A stretch of DNA of 64,000 nucleotides. It comes from Cyrtodaria siliqua. Lineage: Eukaryota > Mollusca > Bivalvia > Adapedonta > Hiatellidae. Positions 1 to 11,460 of the stretch are shown in pieces. The number at the start of each line of letters is the position of its first letter. Positions within the stretch are counted from its first letter, which is position 1. The notes below the pieces were generated by a model. That model made no database searches, was not told the origin of the DNA, and saw nothing but the letters and a program-made list of their open reading frames with translations. Location of the stretch: assembly GCA_037043455.1 (NCBI GenBank), contig JAWPHD010004380.1, forward strand, positions 124,001 through 188,000, given 5' to 3'. The translations under genes were made by a program, and so were the position numbers.

Positions 1-149
1 TTTTTGCATATTACTAACTGCTGATTATATTTCACCAGTAATGTATTCAAACCCATGATATAAAAACGAAGAAACGTTGAACAATCAGCATTGTATTTAA
101 ATATATGCAAGTATGTTTAAAGTCAAAATGATACTGGATCATGAAAGGC

Positions 150-285
150 TAATTTTAATGCTCAACCAACTGGAGCTAGAGGGCATAAACGGTATCAAGT
201 ATTTTTGACTACCGTTCATGAACAGTCTCTATCAAACCGAGAATGCTCTATGTTTTGTATTGTTCGTGTTCGGCAATTTACAAAT
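150..285 (+). repeat. Dispersed repeat family S, copy 1
   Basis: The segment contains 'CTACCGTTCATGAACAG' followed by 'ATCAAACCGAGAATGC'. The same order of motifs recurs at about 11385, 47728 and 47924 on this strand and inverted at about 4262. Copies are clearly diverged. The family has no coding content that I can see and may be a SINE or MITE remnant. Confidence 0.5.
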
Positions 286-1230
286 GTCTCATTTCATGCT
301 CTTTCTCCCTTTAACAAGAACATCAGTGAATACAAACTTGTAGTATGTTAGTTATACTACAATAGCAAACATATGGAATATTAAAAAATAAAATATATAT
401 GATGAGTATGACGGATATATGAAGATTTAATAGCGTCACAATATTCTTTGACACTAGCCAACACAAGCCGCATGAAAAGGAATGCCGTATTGGGTTTTAT
501 TAATAACGTCATTTGGTGTTATCACCTACAAGAATAGGCGATATCAACAAATGGTGTTTACAAAGGCAATACGACACCCTATAATGATGGTTTTCTTCAT
601 AGTTTTAAATTGTTTTCCTACAGAACAGTAAGCAGCTAAGTGTACGCACGTAGACTCATAAAGATGGTATGAATCAAACTATGTATCGTTTCCGTGTATG
701 TTAAATGGAATAGTTTTATGATTAATCCCGTAATTTGATTCAACTGTCTATATTATTGTTGTTTCCTGTCCCTGTTATTCTCGATGCATTGTCTAACCGT
801 TTATGTACATGATGAAAACCACTGAGTATAATGTTTGCATAGATCTGCTAGTTAGACTCTGAAAAGAGAAAAATCGTCGTTGAGTAACCGTTACATAAAA
901 AATGTTGTCGTTGAGACGCCGTAACACTTTCAAGGAAAAACCGTGACATGCATTTTTTTTAAAAAAAAAGGTCTTTTTAACCCTATGACAAACAATATGA
1001 ACTAATTATTATTTTCTGCTGGTTCGTATACATGTTTTGATAAAGCATAATGTATTAAAGTGCTATACATTTTGAAGGTTTTAAGAATTCTTTCATTTTA
1101 TAAATTGATGTATAAAATGTGCTTTATATAGAAACTATGCAAAACACTTTAACATAATTCGTTAACTCATATTAGCTTATATAAGGATAAATTTCGCGTG
1201 AAAAACTCTCTTAAAAGTAAAATGCTTACC
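286..1230. other. Intergenic AT-rich DNA, nothing recognised
   Basis: No long reading frame, RNA gene or clear repeat boundary is visible. A short A/T homopolymer run lies near 953-970. Confidence 0.5.
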
Positions 1231-2046
1231 ATTTTCATTCAACATCCATGTTTGTGTTGAGAATCATTGACTATTCGTGGCGAAACCGAAACCACTGTCG
1301 ATGAGCAACCGTGTTTTCGTCGAGAATCCATTTGCGCTGATACCGGGTTTACACCCAGTGAGTGTGGGGTAGTGTAGTATAGTACATTGTATTGTACTAT
1401 TTGGTGTAACGTTCGCGTGACGATAACAATGAAGATATCACGATAACAATGAAAATATCGTGTATGGCCAGGAGCAGAGGCAAATAGAAATGGCTACTTG
1501 ATAATACACTGAACTGTATATAAGCAATGCAGGCGTAAAATAAAATGGAACTTTGATATCCAGTACCTCATTGATTTAACTGAAACATGACACAACTGTT
1601 CTTGAATGCATTTTACAATAACCTCAATGTAAACTGACATTTTCATTCAACATCCATGTTTGTGTTGAGAATCATTGACTATTCGTGGCGAAACCGAAAC
1701 CACTGTCGATGAGCAACCGTGTTTTCGTCGAGAATCCATTTGCGCTGATACCGGGTTTACACCCAGTGAGTGTGGGGTAGTGTAGTATAGTACATTGTAT
1801 TGTACTATTTGGTGTAACGTTCGCGTGACGATAACAATGAAGATATCACGATAACAATGAAAATATCGTGTATGGCCAGGAGCAGAGGCAAATAGAAATG
1901 GCTACTTGATAATACACTGAACTGTATATAAGCAATGCAGGCGTAAAATAAAATGGAACTTTGATATCCAGTACCTCATTGATTTAACTGAAACATGACA
2001 CAACTGTTCTTGAATGCATTTTACAATAACCTCAATGTAAACTGAC
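1231..2046. repeat. Exact 408-bp tandem duplication
   Basis: Positions 1231-1638 and 1639-2046 read identically base for base in my comparison, both starting 'ATTTTCATTCAACATCC' and ending 'CAATGTAAACTGAC'. Each copy itself holds two adjacent short repeats of 'CGATAACAATGAARATATC'. A diverged third partial copy follows immediately. Identity over 408 bp implies a very recent duplication or an assembly duplication. Confidence 0.9.
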
Positions 2047-2187
2047 TTAATACACTGAACTGTATATAAGCAATGCAGGTTTAAACTAAAATGGAATTTT
2101 AATACCCAGTACCTCATTGATTTAACTGAAACATGACACAACTGTTCTTGAATTGTTCATTTTACAACAACCTCAATGTAAGCTGAC
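2047..2187. repeat. Diverged partial third copy of the 408-bp unit
   Basis: This segment matches the last third of the preceding unit (from 'TACACTGAACTGTATATAAG') with scattered substitutions and a short insertion. It shows the locus was already tandem before the exact duplication arose. Confidence 0.8.
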
Positions 2188-2224
2188 TTATACATGTATA
2201 TGACTTCATTTTGAAGATTGCCTT

Positions 2225-2695
2225 TGTGAAGATAAGTGCAGTGATGATACTTGATGCTTACTGATGATGATGAAAATGATGATTTTGCTGTTGCTGCTGC
2301 TGCGGCTGAGGATGATAATGCTTAGGATGTTGATGATTGTTGGCGACGATGATAATGATTGATGATGATGATTTACTTTGAAAAAAATATAATGATGATT
2401 AGGAGGATGATGATACTGATGATGCTGATGTTGTTGCTGCTACTGAAGATGATGATGGTGATGATGATGTTGCTTATGATAATGATGATTGCTGGTGACG
2501 ATAATAATGATTGATGATGGAAATAATATTGCTAATTATATATGTTGATTCTTATATATAACGATATTGATGATGCCACTGATGATTTTGATAATGATCA
2601 TGGTTGGTAATGATGGTGGTGGTAGTTGGTGTTAATTTTGGACATATATGAGGCTCATGCTGCTGCTGATGCTGATAACGGTGCTTGATGGCAAT
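2225..2695. repeat. GAT-rich trinucleotide low-complexity tract
   Basis: The tract is dominated by imperfect GAT/GATGAT runs with a short TGCTGC stretch near 2287-2312. It is an interrupted microsatellite with no coding signal. Confidence 0.85.
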
Positions 2696-2699
2696 ACAT

Positions 2700-4255
2700 G
2701 ATATACTATTAATGACTATATTGTGAGTATACTTGTGTGTGATCTTAACAAATGTTTAAGAAGACCAATAAACTCTTCCCACCATAATGATTGTCAAAGC
2801 TCAATTGGACACAGCCATTTACTGTGTGTTCTGTTGTATATGTCTTTTGTTCGTGTGCAAACATTATGTGCTTTATCTACCAGCGTAAATATCTAAATAC
2901 GATTTTATTGGTCAAAATGCATGGTCAGATACATTTTTATGATGCCAAACTTATACCGTTTCCTTTAATCGTAACATATTTTTGAATGTGATGTCAGAAA
3001 ATCTGTGTTGTCAAATGTGAACCTTTATCTACGTTTTAAATATATTAGTTTATTCACAAATGACTAAATATGTATTTCTTTATTCTGTGTTTATATCTTT
3101 CGTATAATGTTTCATAAAACGTAGTATAGGCTAACCTTTGTGATTCAACATATTTATCATATAAAACAATGATATAGTAGATAATGTTACTTATCGGTAT
3201 CCAGATCTTGTGAAATTCAAACCCCATATTGTTACGTCTATTGTCCATGTTATAACAAATACCGTCCTTTTGTTTTAATCTTTCGATCAGGAGTGGGAAA
3301 ATATTCGCAATGTCTATTCGTCCGTCCATATGCAGATTCAGGGGACGATCCTGTAGTCGCCCTATATGCCATTATAAAGTCGTTTGGCATTTCTTCTTGT
3401 TTGTTTGTTTAAGAAATTCGAAATGCGCCAAATGAAATCCATAAATAGTATTATTTTTAGTTTGAATCCGTTAGACAGTAAAACGGCGGAAGCAAAACCC
3501 TTATACAAACGAGTTTTAACAATAATAGTTGTTTTTATATAAGCTTTCCATAGCAAAGCATATGCGATGTAGGATAAATTCCTTAGATTATAAAACCCGA
3601 TCAGTATCATAACACCTTTAAAATAGGGTGTGCATACTCTCTTTCCAAACACACCCGCACACACACCCGCACACGTGTGATGCTGAGCACAGGATAACTA
3701 AAGCGTTATTTTAATTTAATGTCTAGGTCGAAACAAGATGGATCAAAGATTATGTAACGTTATTTGTTAGCTATTTTGCGACTTGTGTTTTTATTAACTG
3801 ATATTCAGTTGTTTATTACACATTTTATAAATGAAAAGTAGTATGTATAATAGACAAAATGTAGGCGTTTATTCAGCTTAAATTAAACATCCTTAATACG
3901 CATACATCAAAAACACACACAAAAAAATCAAGGAACAATCTATACATCTACCCATCAGTCCGTCCTTCCGTTCGTCCACCCACCCAAAAAAATCACCTTG
4001 TAGGTAGGTCTACACTGTACTGCAAACTAAATCGCGTAAACAAACTAAATAGTCAATACACAACACAGATATCTGAAGACAGGGTTACCAACTTGAACTT
4101 GGAACTGTCAACATTAAATACTTGGAATTTATAGAATAAATTCATATATTATACACTCAATATCTACGTGTGTATGTAAATGCAAACATTAAATGTGAAA
4201 TAATATATTTTTTTCGCTGATATGTCTCTGTTGGTGGGCCGTAAAGCTATAAAAA
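2700..4255. other. Intergenic DNA, no supported gene
   Basis: Only short unsupported frames occur. A small CA-rich run is present near 3650-3675. I see no splice-linked exons or recognisable protein. Confidence 0.5.
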
Positions 4256-4261
4256 AGAGTA

Positions 4262-4400
4262 TGATAATGGACCTTTGGAAACGGCCGAGCACGACACATA
4301 CGAAATATTGCAGTCTCGGTTTGATTTAGACTGTTCATGAGCGGTAGTGAAATATGCTAGCTACCGCTCACGCCCTCTAGCCCCGGGTTGAGCAGAACTC
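4262..4400 (-). repeat. Dispersed repeat family S, copy 2 (inverted)
   Basis: The stretch reads as the reverse complement of the segment at 11385-11460, sharing 'CGGCCGAGCACGACACATAC' and 'GCAGTCTCGGTTTGATT'. It ends in 'CGCCCTCTAGCC', which matches the start of copy 1 in inverse orientation. Confidence 0.7.
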
Positions 4401-5487
4401 AATATTCATAAAATCAATAGTACACAATTTTAACCATCCCGAAGATGGCATGTATACGGCGGTGGACATGGAGTTATTTGCTTCCCCATGTCGTACGGCG
4501 TATGGTCCCAGTATCTAATAAAATTAAATGCCCCGAAGAGCGAAATAAACATAATGGAATTTAGTTGGGAGCAGCGGTTATGAAGCCTGCGTATCACAAG
4601 GAACAGCCAAAAGACTAAATTAAAAAGCAGACAACATATCCTATAAGTGGTTAAACAATACCCAGAGCCTTTTATCGGCCGGAGTAGTGGAACCACCGAA
4701 TCAAAAATTAAGTAAGAAAACAAAAGAAATTGAAAATGTACCACCGATAACTAAATATAAGTATCGGGCTCAGCGATCTCCAAAGATCGAATGAATAACA
4801 GTACTGACCCAAACACTCATCCTTATACAAAATTGCATCACAAGCACTATAATTTCCCGTGCAAACTATAAGCTAACCACAGCTAAGTTTGCATAATATA
4901 TTATAATATGGAGGAGTGTTTCAGAAGGCTTGGTGAAATGTCTTCACCAAATTTAACGATGTGTCGCCATTGCATCTCACTAAGTGTTTACAACAACTAA
5001 GGGTAACATAAAGCTACTATAGCTTTATATACAGCTAGTGGGCGTATTCCTAAAGCAAATGGGAGCGGTTTAACGTTTGGTTTACAACCAAATTTAAGCT
5101 ACTGAAGCATAACTGGAAACCGGTATTATATAAGGCAGTTGTATAGCGAACCTTTTACATATCTTTACCTGCGATCGACAAAGCAACATAAACAAGAAAT
5201 TGCAGCACAGCTGCTGGAAAAAATGTTGGACAATTCTGAACATAATATTAATAATTCAGGGGTCAAGCTAGGGGAGAAGGAGAGTACAGCGAAGTGGGAA
5301 ATTCACAATTATTTATATTGGTTTAATAAAACTGGATGAATGATTGATATATGTTGTCAATTTTTATTTAAATATATGATATATCTAGGCCTGTTGTTTC
5401 ATTTCAAATTAAAGTGTTTTTTTAATTTCATGTTTTAATAATTTTAATTTTGAGTGGTCATATTCATTATCAGAGAATTTAATATGA
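4401..5487. other. Intergenic DNA, no supported gene
   Basis: The longest frame here (4430-4744, minus) is hydrophobic and has no recognisable domain or splice context. I see nothing else. Confidence 0.4.
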
Positions 5488-5590
5488 ATGCCATTAACGG
5501 CTCAAAACATTATAGATTATTTAGAGCCGCCCTTGAGAGAGGGTAATGATACGTGTATAGGCCCATACCCTTACTCTTACCGCAGTTTCT
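5488..5590 (+). repeat. Dispersed repeat family T, copy 1
   Basis: It contains 'TTAACGGCTCAAAACATTAT' and 'GAGAGAGGGTAATGATAC', which are shared with copies at 5835 and 17872. The copies are diverged from each other. Confidence 0.6.
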
Positions 5591-5834
5591 TTGTTTTCTA
5601 CATGACATAATGTGAATTCAAATGCATGTTCAAAACATTTAATTGCTAAATCCTATGATAATGACCCCGTGCGAGGCCCTTAAAATCTGACAAGCATAGG
5701 CTAACATTGCTTGTCGAATTTTAGGTGTGTGATGGTGTGGGTGGGTGCGGTGAGAGCCTCTGGTTGGCTCTTGTTATTTGCGGATAAGCCAATTCAATCT
5801 GTAACCTAAAGGTTCTTGGTATGAATTGAATGTT

Positions 5835-5990
5835 GTTTAATGACTCATCAACACATTATTCGAGAGAGGAGATCACACACAGGAATCTGGAACCTGGAAC
5901 CTGACATACTATACTAAAAATATAGTCTTATATATAGTTCTTTAAACTAACGTGCTTGGAGGATAGACTCCAATATACAAAACCTCCCAG
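5835..5990 (+). repeat. Dispersed repeat family T, copy 2
   Basis: It shares 'CTCATCAACACATTAT', 'AGGAATCTGGAACCTG' and 'GGAGGATAGACTC' in the same order as the copy at 17872-18020. It lies about 250 bp after copy 1. Confidence 0.65.
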
Positions 5991-6459
5991 TTTACGTCCC
6001 CATCCGTCGGACGAGGCTAATGAAAAGCGTCTTGCTGAAGAACACAAAGACGAAACTCAGTGGCGATGGTAAAGTTTGACCCCGGGTTCACCGGATTTCA
6101 AGTTCAGCGGTTATTTATAGGGCCACGCCAGCCCCTTTATAAATTATGAAGCGGTATTTAAAATATTCCTTTAAACATGTTAATGAAATTGAGACTAGAC
6201 GCTCGTTTGCGCTCGCAATCATCTTGTGTGTGTTTGGATGATGGAGACTACAACTGTAAATAATTAAACCTTTTGTGAGATACACACATCTTGTTAAATT
6301 GTTGTTATACACCTCGCTGCGCTCGGCATTATTTCGGCGTTTACAGCACCATTTCACCATGTTTACCACACTGTCATAAAAATGTTATAACATATGAATT
6401 TGTAAGCGATTTGGGGCTCGAAGCTTATGTCAGTATGTGATCTATGAGTTTGTTTAATG

Positions 6460-6600
6460 TTCGGGGTCTCGCTTCGAGCGAATTGAAAATGTCAACTAAG
6501 GTCAAACTACGAAATTGAAGAACAGGACGAATCATGGCCTATACCAACATATTATTGTTTTATTTAGTGTTCGGGGCTTCGCTTCGGGCGAAGCCGAATA
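6460..6600. repeat. GC-rich hairpin pair
   Basis: At 6569-6598 the sequence GGCTTCGC-TTCGG-GCGAAGCC forms a perfect 8-bp stem extended by TTCGG/CCGAA. A related, less perfect version (GGGGTCTCGCTTCGAGCG) lies near 6463. They stand out sharply from the AT-rich surroundings. Confidence 0.6.
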
Positions 6601-6866
6601 CTTTGTAATTATTAAATTTTCACGAATTACATCAGTTTACTCCGGACTACATGTACTGTAACATAGCTAGGCCCAAATGACAGTATAGTCCTATGGTTGG
6701 GGGCGTGGAGGCATGATCCGCCGGACTTTTTATTTCATTTTAAAATGCATTTATTAGGTAAGTAAACTGTCACAGATGTGTATCTGAAAATACCCACATC
6801 CCCTTCCCCATTGCCAGATTGGCAAACATTGTAGACCAATTAGCACATGTTCATGCACATGACTGT

Positions 6867-6946
6867 TGACGTCATGTTTACAATATCGCATGACGTCATA
6901 TTTACAATATCGCATGACGTCATGTTTAACATATCGCATGACGTCA
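6867..6946. repeat. 24-bp minisatellite with four CRE palindromes
   Basis: The palindrome TGACGTCA, the cAMP-response element core, occurs at 6867, 6891, 6915 and 6939, exactly 24 bp apart. The spacers are variants of 'TGTTTACAATATCGCA'. Whether it binds CREB/ATF factors is unknown. No gene start is identifiable nearby. Confidence 0.85.
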
Positions 6947-7156
6947 TGTTTAACGTCAGTCACTGATGCACCAGTTACCCCTTCTCACATGCTGCTTCTC
7001 ACAAGAACAAAGTAAGAAATTTACATTTATACGCTTATTGATGCAAGTCTAAATCCGCGTACCATACGCCGTTCTGAAAAATATGAAGCAGGTCGGACGA
7101 GGTAAACTCCGGACATGAAGAACGCGGTCGACATAATGTCGTAAATATGAATAATT

Positions 7157-7365
7157 TGGGGCTTCGCTGCGCGAAGCTTAGTGACAATATAAACGAGCTA
7201 TGTGGCTCGTTTGTCGAGCTTTGCTCGCCCGTATTATTTTCACGACTTTCGCGAAAGTTTACTTTGTGAATTTTTTTGACTTTTTACGGTAATCGCCGCC
7301 ATGACCGAAAAAGTGATTACTAGTGGACAACTTCGAAGCCGGGCTGCGCCCGGCGAGAATTGTCC
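7157..7365. repeat. Second cluster of GC-rich hairpins
   Basis: GCTTCG-CTGCG-CGAAGC lies at 7161-7177. At 7325-7365 there is a 41-nt hairpin whose outer arms are GGACAA and TTGTCC and whose inner arms are CCGGGC and GCCCGG. The motifs resemble those at 6460-6600 and probably belong to one repeat family. Confidence 0.6.
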
Positions 7366-7822
7366 AAAAAATGCACACCCATTCACAGAAATTTTTTTCT
7401 ATAGGTAACTGTAAATCACTGTTAGCCATGCAATTCCAAGAGAACATTGTGATATTCCATTTTGATTCAGATTATGAGGCCCACCCAATAAAGCCTTTTT
7501 GCTTGCAGTAAAATATAAACACACAACAGAAAGTTGTTCATTTAATGCTTTGCTATCATTCTTGTTCTAGAAACAATGAAGAAATGTCAGACAAGTTTGT
7601 ATTTAAACTAGCTAAATCATGAATATGCTTTTCTAAATTACAAAGTTGTGTTTAGCTTTTCTTACGCAAGACAATATCTAATATAGCAATTTAACACAAA
7701 GAAAAGAGGGCCTCAATTTATATACCTGAGTTGATCGGTAATGGAGCATGCAGTCAGTAAATAAACAAGATTCCCATGCTTTTTCCATGAGCAAGTAGCG
7801 ATGGGAAATACTAGGAAATATA

Positions 7823-8233
7823 CTCGGCAAAAAAAGTTTTGGACAAGTGTATATAAAGTCATATAAAAATAAAACTTGTGGACAGAATTTAAGTATCTTT
7901 TTTTAGTAACAAAGGTCTACCCTACTCGGTTAATTTGGTACGAGAATCATTAAATTCCAAACAAGATTTGATTTGAAAAAATATGGCAAACACACAAAGG
8001 GTCTGTACAAATGTTGCAAAGTTCATACAAAGTAACAGTTACGGACACATTCGAGTAACCAATAAAAAGATTATTATTTTTTCACAAAATTTCATTGTAA
8101 ACGATAATAATTGTTGATTATTGATCTATTGTGAATTATCAACTGAGATAATAAGGGTTATGGTCGAATGTCATGGTTCAGCGATCATTGTACGGGTTCG
8201 AACACTGCCATGGTCCAAAACTTTTTTACAGAG
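7823..8233 (+). mobile_element. MITE-1 copy 1 (about 411 bp, TIR-flanked)
   Basis: The segment aligns over its whole length with 26131-26544. Its ends are inverted: left 'CTCGGCAAAAAAAGTTTTGG', right 'CCAAAACTTTTTTACAGAG'. TATA-type sequence flanks both ends, consistent with a target-site duplication. It has no coding capacity for a transposase, so it is a non-autonomous DNA element. The superfamily cannot be decided from the ends alone. Confidence 0.8.
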
Positions 8234-8551
8234 TATATGTCCTTAAGGACATCACACCAGCCTTATCCATCGTATAGAAATAGTGGGGGCATAATTATGA
8301 TTGTTTTGTTCATGCATTGTGAGAAGTACGAGAATTTCATGCAAAATAGAGATTGGTATGTACCGTTATATTATGAGGCCCCGACAAACTATTTTAAATC
8401 CGATTTAATAATTTCTAAATTTTATGTGTAACAGTACCAGCATGGTTTAATTTCAATATTCTTAGTATTGATTTTGGTTAAGTTTAAGACAACATATATT
8501 ATATTGTTAATTTAATAATAATTATGTGTAAACTTACATTAATTGGGTCTT

Positions 8552-9187
8552 CTAAAATCGTCTCCAAATACAATCTTTGAACAATAAACTGACCCATCTT
8601 AACCAAAGTCGATTTCGGTATCCAAAGGATGATCGACGTGCGTTGTTCAAGCGAATGTTTTCATTCCAATGACACACAGCTAAGTTTGTTTTTAAAATGT
8701 ACTGTATATCATCACAAGAACCTATCCTTTTGTCGTGAAAAATGTTTAGTGTGTTATTAAAAGATTCCACTAAATAAGAGTCCATACTGAAAATGTAATT
8801 CTGGGGAGTTTTGTAAACGTCAGAACTTTTGATTGTCGATAATAAAAGCTGTTTTGCAAAAGGGTCTGTTATGATAATACGACTTGGCTCATAATTTGTA
8901 TCTGTTTTACATCTGGATGCCGGTTCACACTTGTCATGGATGTTCTCATAGTGTGGCACAATATTCTCTAACATAGATTTTAATTTGTCTTTATCACCCT
9001 TACAATTTCTCATTGCATATTGCACGTGAGTTTTTACAGGTCCAACCTTGTCATACAATTGAACAGACCAGGTTTTGCCGTGCCTACTTTTAGCGCCGGA
9101 AGATATGTTTTTCTTTTTTTTCCATAGACACAGACACGTGCCACGTGTCATTTTGATTTGCTGTGTCTTTTCTCTGCTCGCGTACAC
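8552..9187 (-). pseudogene. Transposase-like protein, C-terminal fragment
   Basis: This is an open frame of 211 codons. The part from about residue 38 onward looks like a real protein: an N-terminal HVQYAMRNCKGD segment, spaced Cys/His residues (HYENIHDKC, ASRCKTD), then 'VESFNNTLNIFHDKRI' and 'NLAVCHWNEN'. From memory, this arrangement (an SFN-type acidic site followed by a HWNEN box) is typical of the C-terminal half of a large transposase-like family with P2X7-like C-terminal relatives in invertebrates. The upstream catalytic half is missing: the sequence beyond 9187 is AT-rich and closed. I infer a decayed DNA-transposon remnant. A small host-domesticated fragment is a less likely alternative. 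Confidence 0.45.
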
Positions 9188-9189
9188 AT

Positions 9190-9850
9190 TTATTTATGCT
9201 TGCATTTCTATCGTGTACATGACGGCGCACTTTAATTTTTTTTTCATCAAATGCCATAATTATTTAAATGTTTATCATGTTTATATTCCAAACTGTAAAA
9301 TGAACATTTAGCAATTGTAAGAAACATTGCACATTGTAGTCTTATATAAAATTATGTCAGGGCCTCAATAAATATTTTCCACAGTAGAGGATTAACAAGT
9401 TTGTGATCGTCTCTAGCTGTAAATGTCCGTGATATTTTGATTCTGCTTTTTCACAGACCAAGTAGCGTTGGGAAATGTGTATTTAAGGACATATTACGCA
9501 ACGTTAAGTAAGCTCGGAAGCTTACTTATTTACATGCTACTTGACCGATTACCTCACGTATTTCAATTGAGGCCATAAATAGGATTTTGATATTAAATAT
9601 TATTAAAGGTATGTCTATATTCTACTTTAATTTATACTTTACTTTTATAAACGAAATAAAGTTACAATTTAACTGTTCTAAATACAACATGTTTTGTTCA
9701 TAATTATTATTTTAGAACAAATAAAACCAAAAACTTATGAAAAATTTACTTTCATGTTTTAATATGTTTGTGACAAAACGTTTTTGTCATTGTTTTAATA
9801 TATTTGCTCTATGCAAAAGCTTAATTTGACTGATACTAAATTGAAAGTCT
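9190..9850. other. AT-rich intergenic DNA
   Basis: No coding or RNA feature is visible. A short stretch near 9463 (AAGTAGCGTTGGGAAAT) resembles 7795-7810 on the same strand, so this may belong to the flanks of the element around the transposase fragment. Confidence 0.4.
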
Positions 9851-9854
9851 TTAA

Positions 9855-10510
9855 TTATTGAGGGTGGCCCAATTAGTTTAAACTAATCTTCCTTGGGGCC
9901 CTCTATAACAAATACAAAATGAAAACAGAAATGAAAACTTCACGCACGCACCTACACTCACACATCCAGCCAAACACAAACACTCTCAACCATACTCACA
10001 CACATGCACAAAAACGCATACAAGCACACACACACGCACGCACACACACGCATGGCAAGATACATAAGGTATATGTAAAATAATAACATTGCTGGTGGTG
10101 GTAGACGATATTTACATGATAGTGATATAAGATGATATCTATATCGAGTTTAATATTGTTCTTCCTTCATCCATTCTATGCAGTTGTTTGTAAAGCTGTT
10201 CATTGTTGAACACTTCTGAATGTGCTTTGGAATATTATTCCACAAAATGGTCCCGGAGTAAGACATGCTGCCCTTGAAAAGTTCCCGATTGGGCTTAGGA
10301 GTACTCTAAAATTAGTATCAGTTAAGGATCTGAAACTTCTGCCAGTGAATTACGAGTTACGGTTACATTTCGGAAATATATGAAGGGGCAGTATTGTTTG
10401 AAACTTGGTACATTAATTTGGCCTTTTGAAGTATAATTCTCTGATCAATTGTGAGGCAATTTATTTGTTCCATAGCGGCTTGAAAAGTAATATACTGTTC
10501 ACCTAAAATA
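9855..10510 (-). mobile_element. 5'-truncated non-LTR retrotransposon (LINE) 3' end
   Basis: Read on the minus strand, 10480 to 10150 encodes the extreme C-terminus of a LINE reverse transcriptase with stops and a frame break. The block 'ILQKAKLMYQVSNNTAPSYI' is followed by 'PKPNRELFKG', 'YSGTILWNNIPKHIQKC' and a stop after MKEEQY. The LWNxIP box near the C-terminus is a hallmark of CR1/L2/Rex-like elements. Downstream the 3' untranslated part passes through the TG-rich tract and ends near 9855 with a small palindrome (TTAGTTTAAACTAA) and 'GGGCCACCC'. The fragment is inactive because the endonuclease and most of the RT are absent. Confidence 0.75.
9925..10055. repeat. CA-rich microsatellite
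   Basis: These are interrupted (CA)n and (CACG)n runs. They lie within the 3' untranslated part of the LINE fragment, where they read as (TG)n in element orientation. Confidence 0.85.
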
Positions 10511-11024
10511 ATATGACATGCCCTTTTTTTGCATTATTAAAAGGTTGTGGATATTTTTTTCGACTTGTGTTACCCCAGATTACATTACACAAATCTAGAG
10601 ATGTGAATGTACGTAAGGTTTATAGAAAATAATTCGATAATTCAAAGGAATAAAATATGTTAGTCTTGGTAGTTACCATATATTTTTAGTTGTAGTTAGA
10701 GCGAATTATGCATATTTCGAATGTATCTAGACAAGCCGGATAAAAACACCAAATGTTTCACAGAGGTTGTTCAGGTCATATTATTCAATTTTAGAAAGTA
10801 CGCCAAAGTTAAAAAATCCTCTTTTTACTATTTATAGCGCATTCAATATGGCCGTCGTCATTTACAGCTATTTTTCAAGGTTTTGTAGGTATTTCCAGCA
10901 TCCTTGAAGATATAATATATTTGCGAATTTTGGTAAGAACAATTTATATATAATGTCTTATAAGATTACTATTTAAAACCAAAAAAAGAAGAAAAAAAAG
11001 AAAGGGGAACATTTGTCAAAATTT

Positions 11025-11322
11025 GATGGCGGGGATTTCTTTATTTACACTGTCCTGTTTTAATGGGATGACAGTAGGGTAAGTGTGAGGTTTGGTGCAC
11101 CCTAGAACCGGTTTAAACCCCCAGTGGCCTTTGTTGCCACTGACCGTTCCAAGGCGGTAGCCGTATTGTCAACCCTTTTGTGTTTGTGATGTCGTTTGCG
11201 TTTTTTATTACTTTTGCCTTCTCGTTTGTCTGTTTGCGAGTTTGTTTTTGTGTTTTGTGGTTGACTGTCGTCCTTGAATGCTGCTTTCCCTGTCCGATAT
11301 TTTTATCTTTATTGGTAGGGTT
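11025..11322 (+). repeat. Dispersed repeat R1, copy 1
   Basis: It carries the R1 landmarks in order: 'GGCGGGGATTTCTTTATTTA', 'GGGATGACAGTAGGGTAAG', 'GACCGTTCCAAGGCGGTAGC' and 'TGACTGTCGTCCTTGAATGC'. The same segment recurs eight more times in this window in both orientations. It has no convincing reading frame and is probably a non-autonomous mobile element. Confidence 0.85.
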
Positions 11323-11384
11323 ATTGATAATACTTCAGTGAAATTCAGCAAAAGGAAAAGCCATTTAAAATAATCTATATCTAC

Positions 11385-11460
11385 TTCAATCAAACCGAGA
11401 CTGCAATATTTCGTATGTGTCGTGCTCGGCCGTTTCCAAAGGTCCATTATCATAGTCTCT
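11385..11460 (+). repeat. Dispersed repeat family S, copy 3
   Basis: This is the reverse complement of 4262-4330 over about 70 bp, sharing 'GTGTCGTGCTCGGCCG' and 'GGTCCATTATCATA'. It follows R1 copy 1 directly. Confidence 0.7.

Noticed and set aside
4430..4744. Hydrophobic 104-codon frame on the minus strand
   Set aside because: No recognisable domain, no splice context, and the composition fits random AT-rich sequence.
8168..8431. 87-codon frame on the plus strand
   Set aside because: It overlaps the right end of MITE-1 and reads through it. There is no protein similarity that I recognise.
7471..9370. A larger transposon bounded by GAGGCCC...GGGCCTC around the transposase fragment
   Set aside because: The candidate ends match over only about ten bases and similar words occur several times nearby. 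Boundaries cannot be supported.
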